Positions 24,673 through 32,744 of a DNA stretch of 45,558 nucleotides are shown piece by piece. The translations under genes were made by a program, and so were the position numbers. Position 1 is the stretch's first letter. Each line of letters opens with the position of its first letter. The notes beneath the pieces are model-generated. The model saw nothing but the letters and a program-made list of their open reading frames with translations, searched no databases and had not been told where the DNA came from. The stretch is taken from contig CAZPHI010000012.1 in the NCBI GenBank assembly GCA_964586425.1, positions 1 to 45,558 of the forward strand, read 5' to 3'. The DNA comes from CAZPHI01 sp964586425. GTDB lineage: Bacteria; Bacillota; Clostridia; Lachnospirales; Lachnospiraceae.

Positions 24673-25347
24673 TTATTTTACTCCATACTGCTCATAGTAC
24701 TCATCAATTGCTTTCTTAATTGTATCATCGATAATTACTTTTCCCTTATATGGCTTATTGTATAGATGTTCGATTACCTCTCCCATTGTAACAATCGCTG
24801 TTGTCTCCATGCCATATAATTCCTTGATTTCCTCAAGTGCACTCTTCTCAGTTTTTCCTCTTTCCATACGGTTAACTGAAACCACAAGACCAAGTATATT
24901 AACATCTCCCTGTGCTTTTACAATTGGATATGTCTCTTCAATTGATTTTCCTGAAGTTGTAACATCTTCTACAATTACAATTTTATCACCATCATTAATT
25001 GGACTTCCTAGTAAGATACCTGTATCTCCATGATCTTTTACTTCTTTTCTATTAGCACAATATCTTACATCTTTTCCATAGAATTCACTGATTGCCATTG
25101 ATGTAGCTACTGATAAAGGAATACCCTTATAGGCTGGTCCAAATAATACATCAAAATCTGTTCCGAATTTGCTATCAATTGCTTTGGCATAATACTCGCC
25201 TAATTTTCTTAATTGAGCACCTGTTCTATAAAAACCTGTGTTAATAAAAAATGGTGTTTTTCTTCCACTTTTTGTTACGAAATCTCCAAATTTTAAGACT
25301 CCACAATCCACCATAAATTCTATAAATTCCTGTTTGTACTGCTCCAT
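24673..25347 (-). CDS. pyrE: Orotate phosphoribosyltransferase
   Basis: PyrE joins orotate to PRPP to form OMP. The 224-residue protein has the PRPP-binding loop VIVEDVTTSGKSIEE (about 125-139) and the N-terminal GDFVTKSGRKTPFFINTG segment that binds orotate in the family. Last of the five pyr genes in transcription order, 20 bp behind pyrD. Confidence 0.96.
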   Translation of the reverse strand: MEQYKQEFIEFMVDCGVLKFGDFVTKSGRKTPFFINTGFYRTGAQLRKLGEYYAKAIDSKFGTDFDVLFGPAYKGIPLSVATSMAISEFYGKDVRYCANRKEVKDHGDTGILLGSPINDGDKIVIVEDVTTSGKSIEETYPIVKAQGDVNILGLVVSVNRMERGKTEKSALEEIKELYGMETTAIVTMGEVIEHLYNKPYKGKVIIDDTIKKAIDEYYEQYGVK

Positions 25348-25367
25348 TCTATTTGTATCCTCCTTTT

Positions 25368-26273
25368 TTAGTCGTGTACTGCACCAATTAATTCATTGAT
25401 ATCCTTTACACCATATTTATCCATATATCTTTCTATTCCTTCTATTACTTCAATTGTAGTATTAGGATTAGCAAAATTAGCTGTTCCTATAGATACTGCT
25501 GTAGCTCCTGCAAGAATAAATTCAAGTGCATCTTCCGCTGTCGCAATTCCACCCATTCCTATGATAGGTACATTAACAGCCTGTGCTGCCTGATATACCA
25601 TTCTTAGAGCCACTGGCTTTATTGCAGGTCCTGACATACCACCTGTTCTATTGGCAAGAGCGAATTTTCTTCTATTAATATCAATCTTCATTCCTGTAAG
25701 TGTATTAATTAGTGATATCACATCTGCTCCACCAGCTTCTACAGCTTTTGCCATAACTGTAATATCTGTCACGTTAGGACTAAGTTTCATAATGACTGGC
25801 TGTTTCGCATACTTTTTAACCGCTGCTGTTATCTTTTCTGCTGACTTTGGATCCTGTCCAAAAGCTATACCGCCTTCTTTTACATTAGGACATGATATAT
25901 TAATCTCCAACATATCTACTGGCTGATCTGCAAGCCTTTGTACCACATCAATATAATCTTCTTCTGTTTTGCCACACACATTAACAATAATTTTTGTATC
26001 ATAGTTCTTTAAGAATGTTATGTCTCTATTAATGAATACATCGATACCTGGATTCTGTAATCCAATAGCATTAATCATTCCACTACTTGTTTCTGCAATT
26101 CTAGGTGTTGGATTGCCCGGCCATGGTACATTCGCTACACCCTTTGTAACTACTGCACCAAGTCTGTTTAAATCAACATAATCACTATATTCCATTCCTG
26201 AGCCGAATGTTCCAGAAGCAGTCATTACTGGATTCCTTAATTCGACACCGGCAAGATTTATACTTGTATTCAT
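25368..26273 (-). CDS. pyrD: Dihydroorotate dehydrogenase B, catalytic subunit
   Basis: Class 1B enzymes oxidise dihydroorotate with NAD+ through the partner PyrK. The 301-residue protein has an FMN-binding TIM barrel; LEINISCPNVKEGG holds the class 1 catalytic cysteine (Ser in class 2), and GMGGIATAEDALEFI the FMN phosphate site. The 1B assignment follows from the adjacent pyrK gene. 15 bp separate it from pyrK. Confidence 0.96.
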   Translation of the reverse strand: MNTSINLAGVELRNPVMTASGTFGSGMEYSDYVDLNRLGAVVTKGVANVPWPGNPTPRIAETSSGMINAIGLQNPGIDVFINRDITFLKNYDTKIIVNVCGKTEEDYIDVVQRLADQPVDMLEINISCPNVKEGGIAFGQDPKSAEKITAAVKKYAKQPVIMKLSPNVTDITVMAKAVEAGGADVISLINTLTGMKIDINRRKFALANRTGGMSGPAIKPVALRMVYQAAQAVNVPIIGMGGIATAEDALEFILAGATAVSIGTANFANPNTTIEVIEGIERYMDKYGVKDINELIGAVHD

Positions 26274-26288
26274 ATTAATCCTTTCGTC

Positions 26289-27062
26289 TTATAATTCTAT
26301 ATCTTTAGAATTAAATACTGGTCCTTCTTTACATACTCTTGTATTATTAACCTGTGAACGCTCATCTTTTTCCTTTGTCTTGCACACACATGCCAAACAT
26401 GCTCCAATTCCACATGCCATCTTTTCTTCCAAAGAAAGCCATGCTTCAATTCCATTATCAGCTGCGTAAGCCTTAATTGCACGAAGCATTGGAGTTGGTC
26501 CACACGCGCAGATAACATCTGGCTTAATATCATTAGCCTTCATGCTGTCCAAAACATTTCCTTTGGTACCACAACTACCATCTTCAGTTGCAATATAAAC
26601 TTTAGCATGTTTTTCCATCTCTTCATTAAGGAATAATTCATCACGATAGCCAAGAATTGCTGTCGCACTGCCTCCTATTGCTTCTGCAAGTCCAAGCATC
26701 GGTGGAATTCCAATTCCGCCACCTAACAACACAACATTCTTACCTTCAAATTCAGATACCATTGTATAACCATTACCTAATGGGCCCTGAATTGTAATTG
26801 TGTCACCGTCATTATACTGTGAGAACTCTGTTGTTCCCTTTCCTACTGTTCTATATACTATTCTTAACTTATCACCATCTATTTCACAGATACTTATAGG
26901 TCTTGGCAAAAGCCTTGATGCATCTTTTGAATATACTGATATAAATTGTCCGGCAATTGCATTCTTAGCAATATCTGTTGTCTTTATCCACATGCTGAAT
27001 ACATCTGAAGCGATTTTTTCTGCTCTGATTATTACAGCATCCTCTCTGTATCCTTTTGACAT
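26289..27062 (-). CDS. pyrK: Dihydroorotate dehydrogenase B, electron transfer subunit
   Basis: PyrK passes electrons from PyrD's FMN to NAD+ via a 2Fe-2S cluster and FAD. The 257 residues show an N-terminal FAD domain (RLLPRPISI, then GKGTTEFS), an NAD-binding part (GGGIGIPPMLGLAEA) and the C-terminal cluster ligands in EEKMACGIGACLACVC plus a later cysteine in RVCKEGPVF. The start lies 17 bp after the pyrF stop codon. Confidence 0.96.
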   Translation of the reverse strand: MSKGYREDAVIIRAEKIASDVFSMWIKTTDIAKNAIAGQFISVYSKDASRLLPRPISICEIDGDKLRIVYRTVGKGTTEFSQYNDGDTITIQGPLGNGYTMVSEFEGKNVVLLGGGIGIPPMLGLAEAIGGSATAILGYRDELFLNEEMEKHAKVYIATEDGSCGTKGNVLDSMKANDIKPDVICACGPTPMLRAIKAYAADNGIEAWLSLEEKMACGIGACLACVCKTKEKDERSQVNNTRVCKEGPVFNSKDIEL

Positions 27063-27079
27063 ACTACCTCCAAATTGAG

Positions 27080-28009
27080 TTATTTACTCATCTTTAATGC
27101 ATTACTAATATCATCCACCATGTCAATTACAGCTTGACGTGATGCATCAGCATAGTTAAGTTCACCAAATGCTGCATATTTTTCCTGCTTATATGCTGCA
27201 ATAATGCCTCTTGAGCTATTAACAATTGCTCCAAGTCCATCTTCATTAAAGAAATGAACAAGGTCTTTACCTTTACCACCCTGTGCACCATATCCAGGAA
27301 CTAGAATATATGACTTAGGCATAATCTTTCTTAATGTCTTACCCATCTCTGGATATGTTGCTCCAACAACTGCTCCAATATAACTATATTCATTGCCCAT
27401 ATGGCTTTCACCCCATCGTGCAACCTGCTCACCTACGAGCTCATATAATGGTCTTCCATCAATAAGTCTATCCTGAAATTCACCACTTGATGGATTAGAT
27501 GTCTTAACAAGAATGAATAAGCCTTTATTTTCTTCCTTACACACATCAATGAATGGATTAATACCATCAGAACCAAGGTATGGATTAACAGTAGCAAAAT
27601 CTTCATTAAATGTTGATATTTTCTTACTTCCAACCTGAACCTTACCAAGATGTCCAATTGCATAAGCTTCTGATGTAGAACCAATATCGCCTCTCTTAAC
27701 ATCACCTATAACAACTAAATCCTTCTCATGACAATAATCTACGGTCTTTTGAAATACCTTAAGACCTTCAATACCAAATTGCTCATACATAGCAATCTGC
27801 GGTTTTACTGCTGGAATAATATCATATACCGCATCAATAATTCCCTTGTTATACTGCCATACAGCTTCACAAGCACCTTCAAGTGTTTCACCATAATCGT
27901 TGAATGCTTTCATAACAATATGTTCTGGAATATACTTCATCATTGGATCAAGTCCAACTACTATTGGTGCATTAGTTTCTTTAATCTTATCAACTAGTTT
28001 GTTAATCAT
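27080..28009 (-). CDS. pyrF: Orotidine 5'-phosphate decarboxylase (long type)
   Basis: PyrF makes UMP from OMP. At 309 residues it is the longer type 2 form. Visible are VGLDPMMKYIPEH at the N-terminus, the catalytic GDVKRGDIGSTSEAY (Asp-x-Lys-x-x-Asp pattern), and LVPGYGAQGGKG for phosphate. It sits second in the operon, between pyrC and pyrK. Confidence 0.96.
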   Translation of the reverse strand: MINKLVDKIKETNAPIVVGLDPMMKYIPEHIVMKAFNDYGETLEGACEAVWQYNKGIIDAVYDIIPAVKPQIAMYEQFGIEGLKVFQKTVDYCHEKDLVVIGDVKRGDIGSTSEAYAIGHLGKVQVGSKKISTFNEDFATVNPYLGSDGINPFIDVCKEENKGLFILVKTSNPSSGEFQDRLIDGRPLYELVGEQVARWGESHMGNEYSYIGAVVGATYPEMGKTLRKIMPKSYILVPGYGAQGGKGKDLVHFFNEDGLGAIVNSSRGIIAAYKQEKYAAFGELNYADASRQAVIDMVDDISNALKMSK

Positions 28010-28044
28010 ATAATCTCCATTCCGGCTTTATGCCACATAAAAAT

Positions 28045-29325
28045 CTACTTTTCTTCTTTGTATACAATATCTCCACCAATTATAGTGTACATTACTTTTC
28101 CTTTTACTTTCTTACCATTGAATGGTGTATTCTTACCCATTGAAAGGAATGTATTGCTGTCAATAACATATTCTGTATTAGGATCTATAATTGTAATATC
28201 AGCAATCTTACCAGGAAGAAGTGTACCTTTATCAATTCCGATTATCTTAGCTGGATTGTAGCTCATCTTCTCTGCCATCTGCATTGGAGTAAGATAGCCA
28301 GTCTCAACCAATTCTGTCATTGTTAATGCAACTGATGTCTCAAGGCCAGTAATTCCAAATGGTGCTTCAGTAATGGACAGTTCTTTTTCACTTTTATGAT
28401 GAGGTGCATGATCTGTTGAGATAACATCCATAATATTATTCTTCAATCCCATCTTTAGAGCCTCCACATCTTGTTTTGTTCTAAGTGGTGGGTTCATCTT
28501 ATAATTAGCATCATCACCTGTTATATCATCCTCTGTCAATGTAAAATGATGTGGACAAACCTCTGCTGTTACTTTAATACCTTCTTTTTTAGCAAGGTCT
28601 ACCATCTTCACGCTGTCCTCTGTAGAACAGTGGCAAAGATGCAATGTGGCTCCTGTATTCTTCGCAATCAATATATCTCTGGCTACGATTGAATCCTCAA
28701 CGACGTTCATTATGCCGTATACGCCTAATTCTTTAGCCTTCTTGCCTGCATTGATTACACCCCTTGCAACAAGATTCTTATCTTCACAATGAGCAAATAC
28801 AGGTATACCAACCTGTGCTGCAAGTCTCATAGCCTGTCTATATACTCTGGCATTCATAACCGATTTTCCATCTTCACTAATTGCAATTGCACCAGCTTCA
28901 TGAAGCTTTTCGATATCAGTAAGGAACTCACCCTGTTGTCCAGCTGTAATTGCTGCAACTGGCAATACATTAACCTTAGATACATCTTTTGCCTTATCCA
29001 TTACAAACTTTAATGTATCAACATTATCTGTTACTGGTCTAGTATTAGGCATAGGACAAATAGTTGTAAAACCGCCTTTAGCAGCAGCCATACATCCTGT
29101 TCTGATTGTCTCTTTGTGTTCAAATCCCGGTTCTCTTAGATGCACATGCAAATCAATTAATCCAGGCATAACAAAACAGCCTGAAGCATCAATTACCTCA
29201 TCAGCTGTATCTTCTATAATATCATTAACATTAATTATTACACCATTCTCAACAAGAATATCATACTTTCCATCTTTCTTGCTTGCTGGATCAATCACTC
29301 TACCGTTCTTAATTAATAACTTCAT
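28045..29325 (-). CDS. pyrC: Dihydroorotase
   Basis: PyrC closes carbamoyl-aspartate to dihydroorotate. The 426-residue amidohydrolase shows the metal motif DLHVHLREPG (about 59-68), HLCHCSTEDS, CPHHF, and STDHAPHH with the catalytic aspartate. It is the first gene of the pyr unit. The carbamoyl-phosphate and aspartate transcarbamylase genes are not in the window. Confidence 0.97.
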   Translation of the reverse strand: MKLLIKNGRVIDPASKKDGKYDILVENGVIINVNDIIEDTADEVIDASGCFVMPGLIDLHVHLREPGFEHKETIRTGCMAAAKGGFTTICPMPNTRPVTDNVDTLKFVMDKAKDVSKVNVLPVAAITAGQQGEFLTDIEKLHEAGAIAISEDGKSVMNARVYRQAMRLAAQVGIPVFAHCEDKNLVARGVINAGKKAKELGVYGIMNVVEDSIVARDILIAKNTGATLHLCHCSTEDSVKMVDLAKKEGIKVTAEVCPHHFTLTEDDITGDDANYKMNPPLRTKQDVEALKMGLKNNIMDVISTDHAPHHKSEKELSITEAPFGITGLETSVALTMTELVETGYLTPMQMAEKMSYNPAKIIGIDKGTLLPGKIADITIIDPNTEYVIDSNTFLSMGKNTPFNGKKVKGKVMYTIIGGDIVYKEEK

Positions 29326-29357
29326 AGACTAGCCCTCTTTTTCCATATTCTTACCAT

Positions 29358-29386
29358 ATTCTATCACAGATTATTTACTCTATCAA
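29358..29386 (-). promoter_or_regulatory. Promoter of the pyrCFKDE operon
   Basis: On the minus strand TTGATA (29381-29386), exactly 17 bp, then TAGAAT (29358-29363). The leader to the pyrC ATG is only about 25 nt, too short for a PyrR attenuator. Control may use start-site choice or no pyrimidine-specific device. Confidence 0.7.
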
Positions 29387-29429
29387 CAAAAAAGAGACGT
29401 GAATTTTAGTTTTACAAAAATCACGTCCC
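29387..29429 (-). terminator. Rho-independent terminator after the pectate lyase genes
   Basis: GAGACGTGA (29394-29402) pairs with TCACGTCCC (29421-29429), with a further AT-rich stem and one wobble; on the minus strand six T residues follow. It directly abuts the pyr promoter. Confidence 0.85.
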
Positions 29430-29479
29430 TTTATATTAGTACTTTATAACTATCTTCTAAACAAAAGCTGTTTTGTTAA

Positions 29480-32400
29480 TTAAAGTCCATAGCCTGCAAC
29501 AATTGCTGCAAATTCGGCACCGTCTGCAAATAAGTTAAATGCATCTTCTTTTCCATGAACTGATATATAGTCAGCCCAACCTGCAAGTACAGATGTACTT
29601 TCTGGTTCTCTGACCATAAGTGTTCTATAAAGAACTGTGCTGAATTCTTCATTAGTAAGATTCATCGCTTCAACCTCTGCACTAAAGATAAATCCATGAG
29701 CTACCTGCTTAGGTGTTGCCTGCTTTGTAATGATTGCTTCACACCATGTATTAAGGCCTTCTACATCTGCCTTACGTCCAAGTACCTTGCTATAGCATCT
29801 CTGTGCAAAACATGTTACCTGATAGTTCTTATCTCTTGATTCTTCCAAAGCAATTGAACCTTTTTCGATTCCATATGTCTCACAGATAGTAGTGAATTCT
29901 GGTGAACCCATAAAGCCATTAAGTACGAATGTTCTTGAAACTCCATTGCCAAGTACTTCAAGCCATGTCTGCATTCCAGTTTCATCTGCATCTCTATCCA
30001 TTATAGCTTTATACATGATTGTCATGAAATCTTCATCGCTTAAGTTCTTAGCTACAAACTCAGCTCCTTCAATGAACTGCTTAGCAACAACTGAACCTGT
30101 TACTGCCTGTCCCTGATAGCTTCCTGTTATTAATGCATTAGTCCAGAAGTTAAGTCCGTCTACCTCTGCATCTCTTCCAAGAACTACTGTATACATTCTC
30201 TCAACAAAGCTTCTAACCAACTCTTCTGCTGTTGGAGGTGTTGGTGTTGGAGGTGTTACCTGCTTTGCTGTTACTGTTACATCACATGTTGCCTTCAATG
30301 ATGTATTAACTGTTGATGTTGCTGTTATTGTTGCAGTACCAGCTTTAATAGCTGTTACCTTACCTGTTGCATCTACTGTTGCAACTGTTGAATCACTTGA
30401 TGACCATGAAACTGTCTTTGCATCTGTTGTATCTGTTGGATTGCAAGTTACAGTTAATGTTTCTGTAGCATCCTCAACAATTGATGTTGTTGATTTATTT
30501 AAGCTGATTGATGTAAGTGGTTTTACAACTGGTGTTGGTGTTGAACCATCTGGTTCATAATTAAGGAAAAACAGATTAGCTGTGTTTTTCTTTGATATTA
30601 CATGTGTACCAGCTGCTATATCTACAACTACTACATTAGAAGTTGCTGTTGCACCAACATCATCTAATTTGTATGTAGGTGCAGCTTCAGCAAATACCAT
30701 TGTAAGCTTACCTGCACTTGGTGCTGTGAATGTTACTCTTGTTGATGATTCCATCTTAAGACACTGTGTTAATGTAGAACCACCATATGAAACTTCACCT
30801 TTTGAAGTTGATAATTTACCAACTATTGTATAGAAAGAACTTGTTACTCCTGAAGCTGTAAAGTTGTGAGCATACTGTCCTGAAAGATCACCTGCTGCAC
30901 CTGTTGTACTTTCTGTTGGACTTGTTGTTCCTGTTGTTGGGTTTGTTGTTCCTGCTGTTGAACTAGCAGTTGTACTTGTTGAACCCGATACAGTTCCATC
31001 AACTCCACCAATAGATACTACAGAAGATGTATATGAAACAACTGCTGATTTTAAAGCTGCTATTACAGAATAGTTTGTATCCTGTGAATCATCGAATGTC
31101 CATTTGATTACACCACCATTTAAGCATCCTGCTTTTGACTTAACAATTGCTGGTACATCTTCAGATGCATCTATATTAGCTGGATCTACACCTAAATCAT
31201 ATGATGAACTAGTATCAAAATTGTTATACTTAGTGCCACCTTTTACAGTTACATATGAAGCTGGAACAACTTCATCTCTTGTAGATGCAAGATATGCATC
31301 ATATGAAGTTGCATTCATTGGAAGTGTACCTGCATCTGAGTTAGCATATACAAGGCTGTGTGCACCAACTACTGTGTTAGCATAAGCCTTAATCATACCA
31401 CCATTCTCACCTGAGAATGTTCCATCTCCCATTGCATCTGTTCCCTGTCCAGAAGACATCATAGGATCATTACAATTTCTAAAATAGTTAGCTTCAACAA
31501 ATGCTGAACTACCCTTTGTTGTACCTACGCCATACTTTGCATTACCATCAAAATAATTATTGTATACATGAACTGATGCAACCCTGATACGTGGATGACG
31601 TGAATCAGAATGATCAAACCAGTTATGATGATATGTTACCAAGAATTCTGCAGAATCACTCATACCACAGAGTGAACATTTACCAGAATCAACAAAATGA
31701 TTATATGATACTGTTATATTAGTTGAAGCGCCTTTAATATCAAGTGAGCCATCACCTTTAGCCTGATCAGCATCTCCACCTGTTGAACCATAATAAAGAT
31801 TCATATCATGAATCCAGATATTGCAATTGTCTGTATCAAGAGATATACCATCATCCATGAATGCTAATATACCAAAGTTTCTAAATTCTACATTACCACA
31901 GTTTCTAATAAGGAAACCAAATCCCTTTACTGCAGCATCATCACCAATACCTTCAAATGTAATGCCCATCTCTGAATACGATGCAGCACCTTTACATTGA
32001 ATACCTTCAGATGAACTTCCAACTGAATCCAAATCATCCTTTGTTACTAAACCAATAATACGGATATCAAGAATTTCTGTTGCAGTTTTTTTCTGTTTTG
32101 CAGTAAGAATAGCCTGTAATCCTGTAACTTTATTGCCATTAACTGTTGCTGTACATGTTTTAGCTGTTTTAGCTGTAACATATATAACCTGTGCTCCAGT
32201 TCTTAATGTTCCATCATCATTATATGCACCGGAACCGGTTCCATACTTTGAATTGCTTGAGAAAGCGAATCCTGATCTGTCATATTTTGTTGCTGTAATC
32301 ACACCTGTTACATTAGATGTAATTACAGTAGCATTGTTTGATTTATCAACTGATATAGCCTCTACTTTAATCTTATAATTGCCAGCCTTTAATGCAACCT

Positions 32401-32677
32401 CATCAACTCTCCAGTAATCTGCATACTGTCTGATCAATTCATTATCAATTGCCTTATAGCTGTTACCATCGTCTGCAGATATATATGCTTTATATCCATC
32501 TGCACCTGCTACTGGTGCCCATTTTGCATAAACACCCTCTTCATATCCTCCTGCCTCACTGAATGTGATTGCAGCTGAAGCAGCATTTACTTTTGATAAT
32601 CCTGTTGCCATTAATGCTCCGGCAACTAATATCAAAGCAAAAAATATGCTCCATAAACCTTTAGTTCTGTTTTTCAT
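29480..32677 (-). CDS. Secreted pectate lyase (PL1-type) with Big2 and DUF4214 domains
   Basis: Pectate lyases cleave polygalacturonate by beta-elimination, producing unsaturated ends. The 1,065 residues comprise a signal peptide (1-33), a fibronectin III-like stretch (about 34-125), a parallel beta-helix of PL1 type (about 160-540) with DGISLDTDNCNIWIHDMN, GDGSLDIKG (309-317, Ca site) and SRHPRIRVASVHVYNN holding the catalytic arginine (359-374), a Ser/Thr-rich linker (about 564-600), a beta-rich module of unknown function (about 602-715), a Big2 domain (about 720-800) and two DUF4214 units to the end. The linker and C-terminal domains may hold the enzyme at the cell surface. GGAGG precedes the ATG. 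It follows the larger lyase gene by 67 bp. Confidence 0.9.
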   Translation of the reverse strand: MKNRTKGLWSIFFALILVAGALMATGLSKVNAASAAITFSEAGGYEEGVYAKWAPVAGADGYKAYISADDGNSYKAIDNELIRQYADYWRVDEVALKAGNYKIKVEAISVDKSNNATVITSNVTGVITATKYDRSGFAFSSNSKYGTGSGAYNDDGTLRTGAQVIYVTAKTAKTCTATVNGNKVTGLQAILTAKQKKTATEILDIRIIGLVTKDDLDSVGSSSEGIQCKGAASYSEMGITFEGIGDDAAVKGFGFLIRNCGNVEFRNFGILAFMDDGISLDTDNCNIWIHDMNLYYGSTGGDADQAKGDGSLDIKGASTNITVSYNHFVDSGKCSLCGMSDSAEFLVTYHHNWFDHSDSRHPRIRVASVHVYNNYFDGNAKYGVGTTKGSSAFVEANYFRNCNDPMMSSGQGTDAMGDGTFSGENGGMIKAYANTVVGAHSLVYANSDAGTLPMNATSYDAYLASTRDEVVPASYVTVKGGTKYNNFDTSSSYDLGVDPANIDASEDVPAIVKSKAGCLNGGVIKWTFDDSQDTNYSVIAALKSAVVSYTSSVVSIGGVDGTVSGSTSTTASSTAGTTNPTTGTTSPTESTTGAAGDLSGQYAHNFTASGVTSSFYTIVGKLSTSKGEVSYGGSTLTQCLKMESSTRVTFTAPSAGKLTMVFAEAAPTYKLDDVGATATSNVVVVDIAAGTHVISKKNTANLFFLNYEPDGSTPTPVVKPLTSISLNKSTTSIVEDATETLTVTCNPTDTTDAKTVSWSSSDSTVATVDATGKVTAIKAGTATITATSTVNTSLKATCDVTVTAKQVTPPTPTPPTAEELVRSFVERMYTVVLGRDAEVDGLNFWTNALITGSYQGQAVTGSVVAKQFIEGAEFVAKNLSDEDFMTIMYKAIMDRDADETGMQTWLEVLGNGVSRTFVLNGFMGSPEFTTICETYGIEKGSIALEESRDKNYQVTCFAQRCYSKVLGRKADVEGLNTWCEAIITKQATPKQVAHGFIFSAEVEAMNLTNEEFSTVLYRTLMVREPESTSVLAGWADYISVHGKEDAFNLFADGAEFAAIVAGYGL
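29673..30871 (-). repeat. Identical 1,199-bp tract, copy A
   Basis: Copy A within the smaller lyase gene; matches copy B at a constant offset of 3,265 bp. I saw no difference by eye. It encodes the unknown beta module, Big2 and most of the two DUF4214 units. Beyond its left edge (29480-29672) the copies stay in register but differ at many positions. Confidence 0.9.
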
Positions 32678-32744
32678 CTTTTTCCTCCGTTAATTCAAGT
32701 ATTTCAACTTGATATATATAATAAATTATATCTGGCCCTTTATT

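Noticed and set aside
29326..29480. A PyrR-binding attenuator before pyrC
   Set aside because: The hairpin at 29394-29429 is the terminator of the upstream pectate lyase gene and lies before the pyr promoter, not in its leader.
30582..30833. Plus-strand open frames inside the lyase genes
   Set aside because: They are opposite-strand shadows of the lyase coding sequence, appear in both copies only because the DNA is identical, and lack ribosome sites.
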